Shown in pieces: positions 8,199 through 17,370 of a DNA stretch of 64,000 nt. The position numbers and the translations under genes are program-made. The DNA is taken from assembly GCF_022900255.1 (NCBI RefSeq), contig NZ_JALIRM010000001.1, forward strand, positions 620,001-684,000, written 5' to 3'. How positions within the stretch are numbered: the stretch's first letter is position 1; every line of letters begins with the position of its first letter. The notes below the pieces were generated by a model. The model was not told the DNA's origin and did not search any database. It saw nothing but the letters and a program-made list of their open reading frames with translations. Origin of the DNA: Lederbergia wuyishanensis. Its GTDB lineage: Bacteria; Bacillota; Bacilli; Bacillales; Bacillaceae_C.

Positions 8199-9989
8199 TT
8201 AAATTACTGTTTCTAATGCTATAATGTCTTTTTCTAAGATAAATAGTTTCTCAATATTAGATATTTTGCTTTTTTGCTCCTCTGTAAGAGCAGAATAAGC
8301 TGAACGAACAAGGGCAATTTTTTCTTTATCTTTTAGTTTAAGATTATTAGAATATAAGTTTTCGATACGTGTTTCAATGGCTTTCGTTTCAAACTGCATA
8401 AGAGTAGAAATATATTCTTGATTTAATTGACTATGCTGATCGTCGGTTAATAAATTTATTATTTCTCGAAGCCTCGCTATGTATAAGGCATCCGTCACTG
8501 TTGCTTTATTGTTGTTAAATCGTGTACCTACTCTACTAAAGGGAGTATCCAGTAGGTATCGTAATGCGGAGTTTACAGAGCCAACCAATTCGGAATCAGA
8601 TTTGAAAAGATCAGGGAATGTCATTGGATCCTTTATTGTAAAGTCTACCCATGCTATTCCTAATTTTTGCCTAGTTACCTCCGCTAATCCTTCACCAAGT
8701 TTCTGAATAATCGGTGTATCTTCTGCATAATACCAAGTTGCATCTGGACTATAGCCAATTTGATATAGTACTTCATTTGGATAGAAGTGATCTGCCCATG
8801 CCTTAAATTCCGGAAGAAATCCGGGTTGCACCTCTCCATCCAAACTACCTAATCCTTGGCTATCATTGCAGAATAATAGATCACTACGGTATGTTGGTGG
8901 CAGCCAGCAATAATTATAATGTTTTAAAAACATACGATAATTTGGATTAATTGATTTAAGGTGATCATTCCATTCTTTAGCTATTGCATCAGTTACTGGA
9001 ATTCCAGCATCTTCGGTGATACCGTAATACCACTCAACGTCTACACCAAAGCCGATTACGCTTTTGTGGTGTCCATATTTTGCAAAGATAAGATCCATTA
9101 ACGTTTTCATATCGGCAAAGCCTGATTCAACCTGCAGATATACCTTTATACCTTGCTCGTCAAAGTAGTTTAAATAATCCTCATGCGAAAGATGCCCGGG
9201 CTTAGTCGGGTCACCAAAACTGATATTTTGCGAAGCATAGTCAATCCCATCATTAGGAGCTTCAAATTCTAAGTGTGTACCACCAATCCCTACTTCAGTA
9301 TCTAATTTTCCAACAATCCAAACATACGTTGGCTGTGCCCCAGGGAAGTACCCATCCATTTTATCTGTAATATGCTGCCAATCTTGTATTCCCAACCATT
9401 CACCTCTAATACCGTATATGGAAGAACGGGTTCCGGCATATGCAATATTACTAGGTGTTTGGTGAACTGGTTGACGACTAAGTTTATTTTCCGCTTCTTT
9501 TAATTCAAGGTAATTTCCAACCATTGACTTTTGGTCACTTGACAATTCTTCGTATGCATCTCTTGCAAGTGTTACTTCAGCATCTACTATATCCATTCGA
9601 TCAATGATTTTTTGTACCTCTACAGCTTTCTTGAAGTTTTCTTGTTTAATAGATTGAATTGTTTCAAGTTGAGCTTTAATACTCTCTATACGATCAATAT
9701 TCGTAACAAATGATTGTTGAACTTCATTCAAATTATGATATTGTTCCAAAATGACATATATAAGACCTCCTGCAGCAGAGGTTACTTCACCAATACTATC
9801 AATCCAATGGCTAAGTATTTGTGCTTCTGCTTTGTCCAAAAGCTCTATATTTGTTATAGCTGCCTTTTGCTCATCACTTAATCTAATATATGCTTGCCTT
9901 GCATAGGTAACAGCTTCTCTGTCAGAAAGTGATGTAACGTTTAATTTAGCAATCATGTTTTCTATTATTTCTTCTTTTGATATAGACAT
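8199..9989 (-). CDS. Helical-repeat protein with central TIM-barrel-like domain
   Basis: A 596-residue protein. Residues 1-172 hold three copies of a helical repeat of about 55 residues (pattern ARxAYxxLSxxQKxxxxNxxxLxxAE), common in Gram-positive cell-surface and glycan-active proteins. Residues about 185-470 look like a glycosidase-type barrel; DVEW at 317-320 could hold catalytic acids and aromatic residues are dense. Two further, more divergent repeats occupy about 475-596. No signal peptide, anchor or transmembrane segment is visible, which is odd for this repeat type. It starts at ATG 9989 behind GGGGGAAG, with a cre-like site just upstream. Likely a carbohydrate-active protein under catabolite control; the activity is unknown. 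Confidence 0.55.
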   Translation of the reverse strand: MSISKEEIIENMIAKLNVTSLSDREAVTYARQAYIRLSDEQKAAITNIELLDKAEAQILSHWIDSIGEVTSAAGGLIYVILEQYHNLNEVQQSFVTNIDRIESIKAQLETIQSIKQENFKKAVEVQKIIDRMDIVDAEVTLARDAYEELSSDQKSMVGNYLELKEAENKLSRQPVHQTPSNIAYAGTRSSIYGIRGEWLGIQDWQHITDKMDGYFPGAQPTYVWIVGKLDTEVGIGGTHLEFEAPNDGIDYASQNISFGDPTKPGHLSHEDYLNYFDEQGIKVYLQVESGFADMKTLMDLIFAKYGHHKSVIGFGVDVEWYYGITEDAGIPVTDAIAKEWNDHLKSINPNYRMFLKHYNYCWLPPTYRSDLLFCNDSQGLGSLDGEVQPGFLPEFKAWADHFYPNEVLYQIGYSPDATWYYAEDTPIIQKLGEGLAEVTRQKLGIAWVDFTIKDPMTFPDLFKSDSELVGSVNSALRYLLDTPFSRVGTRFNNNKATVTDALYIARLREIINLLTDDQHSQLNQEYISTLMQFETKAIETRIENLYSNNLKLKDKEKIALVRSAYSALTEEQKSKISNIEKLFILEKDIIALETVI

Positions 9990-10006
9990 AATTTCTTCCC
10001 CCTTTA

Positions 10007-10020
10007 TTTAAGCGCTTTCA
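10007..10020 (-). promoter_or_regulatory. cre-like CcpA site
   Basis: On the minus strand the sequence reads TGAAAGCGCTTAAA, which differs from the cre consensus TGWAANCGNTNWCA at one position. It lies 18-31 bases upstream of the start at 9989, where CcpA binding would block transcription. Confidence 0.55.
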
Positions 10021-10081
10021 ATTAAATTAAAATAAGAAAAGTCAGACAATTATGTTATACCCTATTACCGATTAAATGTAA

Positions 10082-10120
10082 AGAAAAGAAAAAGCAATTC
10101 GCCGTTTAGACAAATTGCTT
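10082..10120 (-). terminator. Terminator after murB
   Basis: An 8-bp stem (AAGCAATT at 10092-10099, AATTGCTT at 10113-10120) runs into a T-rich tract in the minus direction, just after the murB stop. Confidence 0.75.
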
Positions 10121-10128
10121 CTTCCCTT

Positions 10129-11046
10129 TTAAGATTCATCACCAATAATTTTTACTTCCGTTTCTAGATCAATCCCAAACTTTTCTTTAACTGTTTTCTG
10201 AACATGTCGGATTAATTGAATATAATCAGTCGATGTAGCACTGTCTACATTCACAATAAATCCTGCATGTTTCGTAGATACCTCTGCTCCACCTATTCTT
10301 GTTCCTTGGAGCCCGCTATCTTGAATTAATTTTCCTGCAAAGTTTCCTGGTGGCCGTTTAAAAACACTACCGCAGGAAGGGTATTCCAGTGGTTGCTTGG
10401 ACTCACGAAGAAATGTATTTTCATCCATTTTTGCTTTAATTAATGTTGGATCAGCTTTCTTTAAGGAGAAGACAGCATCCAAAATAATTAGATTTTCATT
10501 GGCAAATACACTACTTCTGTAGCCAAATTGGAATTCACCAACCTTTAAAGTACGAATCTCTCCTGATTGTGTGATCACCGTCGCGCTCGTTAAAACTTCG
10601 GAAATCTCACCACCATAGGCACCTGCATTCATGATTAATGCACCGCCAACTGTTCCAGGGATCCCACAAGCAAATTCCAATCCAGATAATTGATGTTGCA
10701 AGGCAATTCTTGATACATCAATAATATTTGCTCCGCTTTCGACTGTTATCGTTTCACCAGTAACAGAAACTTTATTAAGTTGATCAAGACTTACAACTAT
10801 TCCCCTTATCCCCGTATCTCTAATAATTACATTTGTTCCTTTTCCTAAAACGGTCAGTGGGATATCGTGAGAAAATGCATATTTTACAATTTTCTGTAGA
10901 TCATTTACATCAAATGGCTTTGTAAAAACGTCTCCAATGCCACCTGTTTTGATAAATGTATGTTTTGATAATGGCTCGGACATTAATATTTCAGCATTAG
11001 GAACCATATTTTGTAAATCTTTAAAAACCATTAATATATCTTTCAT
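10129..11046 (-). CDS. murB: UDP-N-acetylenolpyruvoylglucosamine reductase MurB
   Basis: FAD-dependent reductase of peptidoglycan precursor synthesis, converting UDP-GlcNAc-enolpyruvate to UDP-MurNAc in the cytoplasm. The 305-residue length fits type II MurB. Visible motifs: HTFIKTGG at the N-terminus, the FAD-binding GKGTNVIIRD, the central LEFACGIPGTVGGALIMNAG, FGYRSSVF and the catalytic-region YPSCGSVFKRP. It starts at an ATG behind AAGAGG. It follows argS by 170 bp with no clear terminator between, so it may be expressed alone or by readthrough. Confidence 0.95.
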   Translation of the reverse strand: MKDILMVFKDLQNMVPNAEILMSEPLSKHTFIKTGGIGDVFTKPFDVNDLQKIVKYAFSHDIPLTVLGKGTNVIIRDTGIRGIVVSLDQLNKVSVTGETITVESGANIIDVSRIALQHQLSGLEFACGIPGTVGGALIMNAGAYGGEISEVLTSATVITQSGEIRTLKVGEFQFGYRSSVFANENLIILDAVFSLKKADPTLIKAKMDENTFLRESKQPLEYPSCGSVFKRPPGNFAGKLIQDSGLQGTRIGGAEVSTKHAGFIVNVDSATSTDYIQLIRHVQKTVKEKFGIDLETEVKIIGDES

Positions 11047-11216
11047 TTTATTCTGCCTCTTAATTTATTTTAAGTATATATTGATATTAAAATAATTACG
11101 ATGCATTCGCAACGCTTCTTATTGATTTCATAATAAACTGATACTTTATTCACATATGAATATTCGTACCGTAAATATCATATTCATTACCCCGCATTAT
11201 GTTTCTTATCTTCTAA

Positions 11217-12908
11217 TTACATCTCTTCGGGTGCCTTTAATCCTAATAATCTTAAACCCTCTTTTAAAATTATGGTTATTGCTTCGACAAGTGATAGTCG
11301 ACCTTCCAAACCATCGTCATTAGATAAAATTTTCACATGACTATAATATTTATTAAATTCTTTTGACAGATCAAGTAAATATTTTGCAATTTGGGAAGGT
11401 TCGTAATGAATAAAGCTCTTTTCAATGATGGATGGGAAATCCATTAATAGTTTAATTATAGACCAAGAATATTCATCATCCAAAGCCGTTGTGATTTGCG
11501 CTTGTCTTTTATGATCAGCTTTTCTTAGAATCGAGCACGCCCTAGCATGTGTATACTGTACATATGGCCCGGTCGTTCCTTCAAACTTTAGCATTTCTTC
11601 CAAGGAGAACTCTATATTATTTTGCCTTTCATTTTTTAAGTCCTGAAAAATAATAGCACCAATACCAACCATATGAGCCACTTCTTCTTTATTCTCAAGG
11701 TTCGGATTTTTAATTTCAATATTCTTTTTAGCCATTTGAATCGCTTCAGCAATCACTTCTTCCAATAATACCACTTTGCCTTTTCTCGTTGACATCTTTT
11801 TTCCATCTTTTAAAATAAATCCGAAAGGAATATGAACTATTTCTTTTGCCCATTCATACCCTAGCTTTTCAAGGACAAGGAATACTTGTTTAAAGTGTAG
11901 ACTTTGCTCTTGGCCAACAACATACAAAGCTTTATCAAACTGATACGTTTCTTTTCTATATAAGGCGGCAGTAAGGTCTCTTGTTGCATACAAGGTTGCT
12001 CCATCTTTTTTCATAATTAAGCACGGAGGCAGATCATATTCTTTTAATTCAACAACTTGTGCTCCGTCGGATTGAGTAAGTAGATTATTTTTCTCTAATA
12101 ATTGTATTATATTGGCCATTTTATCATTATAGAAGGCTTCTCCACTATATGAATCAAAATGAATGTCTAATAATGCATAAATTTTAGTGAACTCATGTAA
12201 AGACTCATCTTTAAACCACTTCCAGAGGTTTTGTGCTTCACTGTTCCCTTCCTCTAATTGTTTAAACCATTTTCTAGCTTCATCTTCTAAACTTGGTTTT
12301 TTTTCTGCTTCTTCATGAAATTTAACATAAAGGCTTAATAATTCTTTTATTGGTTGTTCTTTTACCTTTTCTTCATTGCCCCACAGTTTATAAGCAACGA
12401 TTAACTTTCCAAACTGGGTTCCCCAGTCGCCTAAATGATTAATTCTAATTGCTTTAAATCCGCATTTTTCGACTATATTAGCAAGCGCATTTCCTATTAC
12501 AGTAGATCTAAGATGTCCCATCGAAAATGGTTTTGCGATATTAGGTGAAGAAAAATCAATCGTGATGTTTTTCCCCTTTCCAATTGGAAGAGAGCCATAA
12601 CTGCTTTTTTCTTTTAAAATTGTCTGCAAAATGTTTTGACTAGCCATATTTTTATTAAGAAAGCAATTTACATACGGGCCATTTGCCTCTACTTTTTCAA
12701 ATAAGTCATGTTTGATTTTGTTTGCAATATCTTGTGCAATTTGGGCTGGAGCTTTTCTTAATTGCTTTGCAAGCGAAAAACACGGAAATGCCAGATCACC
12801 TTGATCATTAAATCTAGGCTTTTCGATTAATTCTATAACATCATCTAACGTCAATAAATTATTTAATGTATCTGTAATTTGTTCTGCATATGTTTTAATG
12901 AAATCCAT
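11217..12908 (-). CDS. argS: Arginyl-tRNA synthetase
   Basis: Class I synthetase of 563 residues that charges tRNA-Arg. The N-terminal additional domain is followed by the HIGH-like motif (SPNIAKPFSMGHLRST) at about 122-137, a KMSKS-like KKMSTRKG around 365, and the C-terminal DALR anticodon-binding domain (GPYVQYTHARACSILRK onward). The start ATG has AGGAGGTAATG upstream. Expression is controlled by the tRNA-sensing T-box leader at 13112-13350 with its own promoter. It is highly likely to be the housekeeping enzyme, although a second ArgRS elsewhere cannot be excluded. Confidence 0.95.
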   Translation of the reverse strand: MDFIKTYAEQITDTLNNLLTLDDVIELIEKPRFNDQGDLAFPCFSLAKQLRKAPAQIAQDIANKIKHDLFEKVEANGPYVNCFLNKNMASQNILQTILKEKSSYGSLPIGKGKNITIDFSSPNIAKPFSMGHLRSTVIGNALANIVEKCGFKAIRINHLGDWGTQFGKLIVAYKLWGNEEKVKEQPIKELLSLYVKFHEEAEKKPSLEDEARKWFKQLEEGNSEAQNLWKWFKDESLHEFTKIYALLDIHFDSYSGEAFYNDKMANIIQLLEKNNLLTQSDGAQVVELKEYDLPPCLIMKKDGATLYATRDLTAALYRKETYQFDKALYVVGQEQSLHFKQVFLVLEKLGYEWAKEIVHIPFGFILKDGKKMSTRKGKVVLLEEVIAEAIQMAKKNIEIKNPNLENKEEVAHMVGIGAIIFQDLKNERQNNIEFSLEEMLKFEGTTGPYVQYTHARACSILRKADHKRQAQITTALDDEYSWSIIKLLMDFPSIIEKSFIHYEPSQIAKYLLDLSKEFNKYYSHVKILSNDDGLEGRLSLVEAITIILKEGLRLLGLKAPEEM

Positions 12909-13111
12909 TTACATTACCTCCTATTGTTAAAAATATAGTCTTTTTTAGATTTTCATGTTCATTTTTCGATCCTAGTAGCAATTTTCCAACGATTAATACG
13001 CTCCTTCTCGGCATTAGATTGCTCATTAACCCCTTTTTTCTTGAGGAGTCTCGCACTTTCTAGAAACTAACTAGGTGTCGATATACACACGCGCCTTAAT
13101 AAAACCTGTAA

Positions 13112-13350
13112 AATAAAAAAATCCCGTCTCTAATAAGAGACGAGATTTACCCGCGGTACCACTCTGATTGTTCATAAGAACCTTCTTAAATTGATAACGG
13201 GGTCCACCCCGATATTACCCTACGTATCGTTTCAGGTATATTTCTCAAAAGTGCGCTTCATTATGGTTTATCTATTAGGCTTACACCATCCCTAATTCGC
13301 TACAAAACACTCCATAATTACTCTCTTTTTCATCGAAATGACTATATATT
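13112..13350 (-). promoter_or_regulatory. T-box riboswitch of argS
   Basis: The minus strand carries the conserved T-box element AGAGTGGTACCGCGG (13151-13166 region), then a strong terminator hairpin (13119-13148) with a T run ending near 13112. Stem I begins in the 13330s (AGAGAG motif). The 3' side of stem I contains GAAGCGCAC, and CGC at 13253-13255 is the likely specifier codon, matching arginine and hence argS. Uncharged tRNA-Arg would bind and favour the antiterminator. The 200 bp between the terminator and the argS start shows nothing further that I recognise. Confidence 0.88.
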
Positions 13351-13357
13351 TTTTGTA

Positions 13358-13386
13358 AGTATAGATGAAAAAAATGTACAAATCAA
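13358..13386 (-). promoter_or_regulatory. Sigma-A promoter of the argS leader
   Basis: TTGATT (13381-13386) and TATACT (13358-13363) are separated by 17 bp on the minus strand. This places transcription start near 13350, at the 5' end of the T-box. Confidence 0.7.
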
Positions 13387-13394
13387 GTACTGAT

Positions 13395-14234
13395 TCATCG
13401 ACGAAGTCTTAATTTTTGATTTTTCCCTTTTATGATTGGTATTTTTCTGTCTTGAGACTCTGGAATATTTATTAATTGAGTAGTTACGACAGAAATGTCA
13501 TTTTCTTCTAATGTTTGTTTTGCAAGTGGATCAATTTTTTTATCTGTAATGACTACATTCACTTCGTTTAGCGGGAGAATTTGTGAAAACGCCCTTTTCC
13601 CAAACTTACTCGAATCCGCCATTAAGTAAACGCGTTCTGCTCTAGTCATCATTTGCTTTTTCAGTAATGCTTGTAGTTCATTTGAGTCACTAAGTCCATC
13701 TTGAAAATGCACTCCTGTACAAGATATAAACGCTTTATCGACATGATAATTTGAAATCGATTGTTCTGCTAAAGGTCCTACGTATGATAGTGATCTGGAA
13801 AGAAGCTTGCCCCCGGTTGAAATTACTTCAATTTTTTCCTTTTTGCTTAGCTCCATCACAACTTTAATGGAGTTTGTCAAAACAGTAAGAGGTATGTTTG
13901 GTAATTCCTTTGCCATATACCATGCTGTTGTACTTGCGTCCAGAATAATTCGATCACCGTTATTAACATGTTTAGCAGCTTCTTTTGCTATGGCTTTTTT
14001 CTCGGGAACATTTGTTGTAACCCTTTCTGAAAAATGTATTTCAGAATCGGGTTCTTGTATACTAACGGCCCCGCCGTGACTTCTTTGAAGTTTTCCTTCA
14101 CTTTCTAACTTCTCGAGGTCACGACGAATCGTTTCTTCTGTCACTGAAAAGATATCGCTTAATTCGGATACGCGAATACTTAAACGTTGGTTCACGAGTT
14201 CTACTATTTTTTTATGTCTTTCTGCTACGAGCAA
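13395..14234 (-). CDS. rhaR: DeoR-family regulator of rhamnose genes
   Basis: A 279-residue DeoR-type repressor. The N-terminal winged helix-turn-helix carries VTEETIRRDLEKLESEGKLQR (split here as VTEETIRRDLEKL and ESEGKLQR), and the rest is a DeoRC sugar-phosphate sensor domain with the usual ILDASTTAWYMAKEL and ISCTGVH segments. It follows rhaA on the same strand but behind a terminator, and has its own upstream region with a tandem TTTTGTTTGT repeat. By analogy with B. subtilis YulB/RhaR it should respond to a rhamnose-pathway phosphate such as rhamnulose-1-phosphate. The specific ligand is inferred from neighbours. Confidence 0.85.
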   Translation of the reverse strand: MLVAERHKKIVELVNQRLSIRVSELSDIFSVTEETIRRDLEKLESEGKLQRSHGGAVSIQEPDSEIHFSERVTTNVPEKKAIAKEAAKHVNNGDRIILDASTTAWYMAKELPNIPLTVLTNSIKVVMELSKKEKIEVISTGGKLLSRSLSYVGPLAEQSISNYHVDKAFISCTGVHFQDGLSDSNELQALLKKQMMTRAERVYLMADSSKFGKRAFSQILPLNEVNVVITDKKIDPLAKQTLEENDISVVTTQLINIPESQDRKIPIIKGKNQKLRLRR

Positions 14235-14250
14235 CGCAAACGCCCCTGAC

Positions 14251-14270
14251 TTTTGTTTGTTTTTGTTTGT
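14251..14270 (-). promoter_or_regulatory. Tandem repeat, putative DeoR operator of rhaR
   Basis: The decamer TTTTGTTTGT occurs twice head to tail, one helical turn apart, 17-36 bases upstream of rhaR. Similar TTTGTTT elements occur in the rhaEW promoter. Direct repeats of this kind are typical DeoR-family sites, so autoregulation is likely. Confidence 0.5.
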
Positions 14271-14302
14271 CTGTGATAACGAAATTATAACACAACTATT
14301 CT

Positions 14303-14340
14303 ATAAAAAGTAAGGACGACTATTTTATATAGAGTCGTCC
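14303..14340 (-). terminator. Terminator between rhaA and rhaR
   Basis: An 8-bp perfect stem (GGACGACT at 14314-14321, AGTCGTCC at 14333-14340), followed in the minus direction by TTACTTTTT. Confidence 0.75.
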
Positions 14341-14377
14341 CGAAGTAGTAATACTTTTGATATTTAAAGCTTATTTT

Positions 14378-15628
14378 TTATCGTTTTGATAATACTGTTT
14401 CTTCATAGGTTTTTATTTCATTTAACCAAGCTTCTTTAACAGGAACCTTCATCATTTCACAATAATAATCCCAAATTGCACCAAATGGATAGGTTTTAAA
14501 CTCCTCAATTAGTGCCAGTCTTTCAGTATAATTCCCATCTTCTTGTAGTTGTTTCATATATTCATTAGGTGTAAGAAGTGCGTAAAGCATTGCTTTAATC
14601 ATATTGCGCGTACCGATAGTCCAAGCTGCAACACGGTTAATACTAGCATCGAAGAAATCTAGTCCAATCAAAACTTTATCAAGGGCATCATTTCTAACAA
14701 TTTCGAGTGCAATTTCCCTAAGTTCATCATCTAATGTGACAACATGATCGCTATCCCATCTAACAGGACGGGAAACATGTAAAGCTAATTGATCGCTAAA
14801 CAAAAGCATGGACGAGATTTTATTAGATACCGTTTCTGTAGGATGGAAATGCCCTGTATCTAGTAAACATAATTTATTGTTTTTCAATGCATAGCCAAGG
14901 TAAAATTCATGAGATCCAACAACAAACGCTTCAGAGCCAATTCCAAACAATTTACTTTCAACAGCGTCAATATTAAGAGATTCATCCACATCTGCAGCAA
15001 AAATTTGATCGAGAGAATCCTTCAGTCTTTTTCTCGGTGTTAGTCGATCACTTGGCATATCTTTATAACCATCTGGAATCCAAATGTTTGTTAGACATGG
15101 CGACTCAAGTTCCTTACCAAAATATTCACCAATTTTTCTACTTGCAATACAATGTTCAATCCAAAACTGACGTATTTCTTCATCAGGATGTGATAAAGTA
15201 AGTCCATCTTCAGCCTTTTCATGAGAAAATAAAGTCGGATTAAAGTCTAAACCAAGACCTCTTTCTTTTGCCCAATTTACCCAGTTTTCGAAATGCTTTG
15301 GTTCGATTTCATTCCGATCAACGTTTATGCCATTTGTTTCAGCATAGATTGCATGTAAATTAACTCGATGTTTTCCTGGTATTAAAGATAGAGCTTTGTC
15401 TAAGTCCATTCTCAGTTCATCTGGATTTGTAGCTTTACCTGGATAGTTCCCGGTTACATCAATACCACCAGACAGTTCGCGTTGATTTACTTCAAATCCT
15501 GAAATGTCGTCACCTTGCCAACAATGGATTGAAATTGGAACCTTTTTTAAAGTTTCCAATACATTCTCAACATCTATGCCCCATTTTTCATACGCTTTTT
15601 TTGCCATATCATAATTTTCACGAATCAT
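14378..15628 (-). CDS. rhaA: L-rhamnose isomerase
   Basis: Converts L-rhamnose to L-rhamnulose in the cytoplasm, the first committed step after uptake. The 416-residue length is normal. The N-terminal region ([15 protein letters not shown], then [14 protein letters not shown]), the metal-site segment [15 protein letters not shown] and the later RWDSDHVV are characteristic of RhaA. It starts after a purine-rich GAGAGGGG site. It is the third gene of the rha operon; a 232-bp gap with a decayed small frame separates it from rhaB. Confidence 0.95.
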   Translation of the reverse strand: MIRENYDMAKKAYEKWGIDVENVLETLKKVPISIHCWQGDDISGFEVNQRELSGGIDVTGNYPGKATNPDELRMDLDKALSLIPGKHRVNLHAIYAETNGINVDRNEIEPKHFENWVNWAKERGLGLDFNPTLFSHEKAEDGLTLSHPDEEIRQFWIEHCIASRKIGEYFGKELESPCLTNIWIPDGYKDMPSDRLTPRKRLKDSLDQIFAADVDESLNIDAVESKLFGIGSEAFVVGSHEFYLGYALKNNKLCLLDTGHFHPTETVSNKISSMLLFSDQLALHVSRPVRWDSDHVVTLDDELREIALEIVRNDALDKVLIGLDFFDASINRVAAWTIGTRNMIKAMLYALLTPNEYMKQLQEDGNYTERLALIEEFKTYPFGAIWDYYCEMMKVPVKEAWLNEIKTYEETVLSKR

Positions 15629-15732
15629 TAATTGGATCCCCTCTCTATTTTTGCTTCTTTAGTTTATGTTTCTTTGCATTGGTCCTTCTTATGATTAGCT
15701 AAAAGTTCCATTGCTTTAACGGTAAAATAATT

Positions 15733-15858
15733 TCAGAGTGCCCTTACCGCTTTGTTATTTCCTTTTAAGGCTAAGATGGAAGGTTCAATGTGCCCTCTCC
15801 TGGTTTCGGTCACGATGGGTGATTCTTCATGGCCATACCACCCACTTTTACTGAACAT
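15733..15858 (-). pseudogene. Possible gene remnant between rhaB and rhaA
   Basis: An open frame of 41 codons starts two bases after the rhaB stop. The product reads as plausible protein (GWYGHEESPIVTETRRGHIE, then PSILALKGNNKAVRAL). After its TGA the same frame stays open for 22 more codons (NYFTVKAMELLANHKK and on). This looks like the eroded end of a larger gene rather than random sequence. I do not recognise the family, and no good ribosome site is present. In B. subtilis the rhamnose mutarotase gene occupies a similar place, but these residues do not look like RhaM to me. Confidence 0.35.
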
Positions 15859-15860
15859 AG

Positions 15861-17345
15861 TCAGGATGAACTTTTTAAAGTGTCATTTTCATTGCTTTTA
15901 TTCTTGAAAACTTTTTCCTTAAAAAGCTGAATGACCTCTGTACTGTACTTGGGACGCGGTTTATATTCTTTTATCTCAAATGACTTGCTTACGAGTATCC
16001 TTCCGTCTTGTAAGCTATCAATATTGTTAATGGAAATAAGTTGCATCAACAGATTTCCAATTGCGGTTGCTTCGACAGGCCCGCTGAATACAGTTTTTCC
16101 ACTTAAATCAGCAGTCAATTGGTTTAAGAACTCATTTTGTGATCCTCCACCTACTATATGGAGTCTATCAATTTTTTTGCCAACGATTGACTCTAAATCT
16201 TGTAATGCAACCGCATACATTATTGCTAAATTATAAAAAACAGCTGCAGCAAGTTCACCTGCCGATTTGGGTACGGTTTGGTTCGTTTCGATACAAAAGG
16301 CTTGGATTTCAGTAATCATATTTTCTGGATTTAAAAAACGTTGGTCATCAAAATTTATAAATTGTTCGAATGCAGATACTTGTTTTGCTTCTAATACGAG
16401 CTCTTCAAAACTATACTCTTCTGGCAAATTACGCTGAACTTCTTGTAATATCCACATTCCCACTATGTTTTTTAAGAACCGATATGTTCCAAACGCTCCC
16501 CATTCATTCGTATAATTTCCTACAAAAGACGCTTCGTTTATCACCGGGGAATCAAGTTCCATTCCAAGAAGAGACCAAGTACCACTGCTAATATATGCCC
16601 AATTATTTCCTTGTCCCGGTGTTCCAATAATGGCGGAAGCGGTATCATGAGAAGCAACACTAATAATCGTGCAACTAGGTAATTCCAACTCTGGAAACCA
16701 ATCATTTCGTAATTTGCCAAGAGTGGTCCCGGGATTAACTAGATTTCCAAATTGCTCTGCTTTAACCGATATTGTATCTAGTAACTCCATATCGAATGTT
16801 CTATTTTCAATATTCATTAATTGCATGGTCGAGGCATTGGTCATTTCTGTAACAGCTTTTCCTGTTAATCTGTATCCTAAATAATCAGGTACCATTAAAA
16901 TTTTGTTTGCGTCATTCAATAATTTTTTGTTTTCTTCATACAACTGATATATGGTATTGAATGGTAGAAATTGTATTCCTGTTTTTTCATATATTTTTGC
17001 TTTCGAAATAATTTTTGTGAATTTTTCAATAGAATGATCTGTACGATGGTCCCGATAGGAAACAACATCCTGAAGTCGCTTCCCATCTTTACCAACTAAC
17101 GCATAATCTACTGCCCACGTATCGATTCCTAATGTGCAATCTTCATAACCCATCGATTTTACAAGTGATAATCCATATAAAATTTCATATAGAAGATGGT
17201 CGATATCCCAGTAATAAGTCCCATCTCTATTCTTAAACCCATTTGAAAATCTATGAATCTCTTGAATTTCTAACGTTTCATTTTCTACTTTCCCTGCGAC
17301 TAAACGTCCGCTAGATGCGCCTATATCAACGGCAATATGGAGCAT
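15861..17345 (-). CDS. rhaB: L-rhamnulokinase
   Basis: Sugar kinase of the FGGY family (494 residues) that phosphorylates L-rhamnulose to rhamnulose-1-phosphate. Visible: the N-terminal phosphate-binding AVDIGASSGRL, TLGIDTWAVDY, the SYRDHRT segment and the C-terminal ATP-site LHIVGGGSQNEFLNQLTA. Start chosen at ATG 17345 with GGAGGTG just upstream; the longer frame to 17405 would overlap rhaEW without a ribosome site. It is the second gene of the operon, 25 bp after rhaEW. Confidence 0.95.
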   Translation of the reverse strand: MLHIAVDIGASSGRLVAGKVENETLEIQEIHRFSNGFKNRDGTYYWDIDHLLYEILYGLSLVKSMGYEDCTLGIDTWAVDYALVGKDGKRLQDVVSYRDHRTDHSIEKFTKIISKAKIYEKTGIQFLPFNTIYQLYEENKKLLNDANKILMVPDYLGYRLTGKAVTEMTNASTMQLMNIENRTFDMELLDTISVKAEQFGNLVNPGTTLGKLRNDWFPELELPSCTIISVASHDTASAIIGTPGQGNNWAYISSGTWSLLGMELDSPVINEASFVGNYTNEWGAFGTYRFLKNIVGMWILQEVQRNLPEEYSFEELVLEAKQVSAFEQFINFDDQRFLNPENMITEIQAFCIETNQTVPKSAGELAAAVFYNLAIMYAVALQDLESIVGKKIDRLHIVGGGSQNEFLNQLTADLSGKTVFSGPVEATAIGNLLMQLISINNIDSLQDGRILVSKSFEIKEYKPRPKYSTEVIQLFKEKVFKNKSNENDTLKSSS

Positions 17346-17370
17346 TATTTTCACCTCCAAATAATGATTT

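Noticed and set aside
14251-14270. Tandem TTTTGTTTGT as the start of a CRISPR-like or satellite repeat
   Set aside because: Only two adjacent units without spacers; position upstream of a DeoR gene fits an operator.
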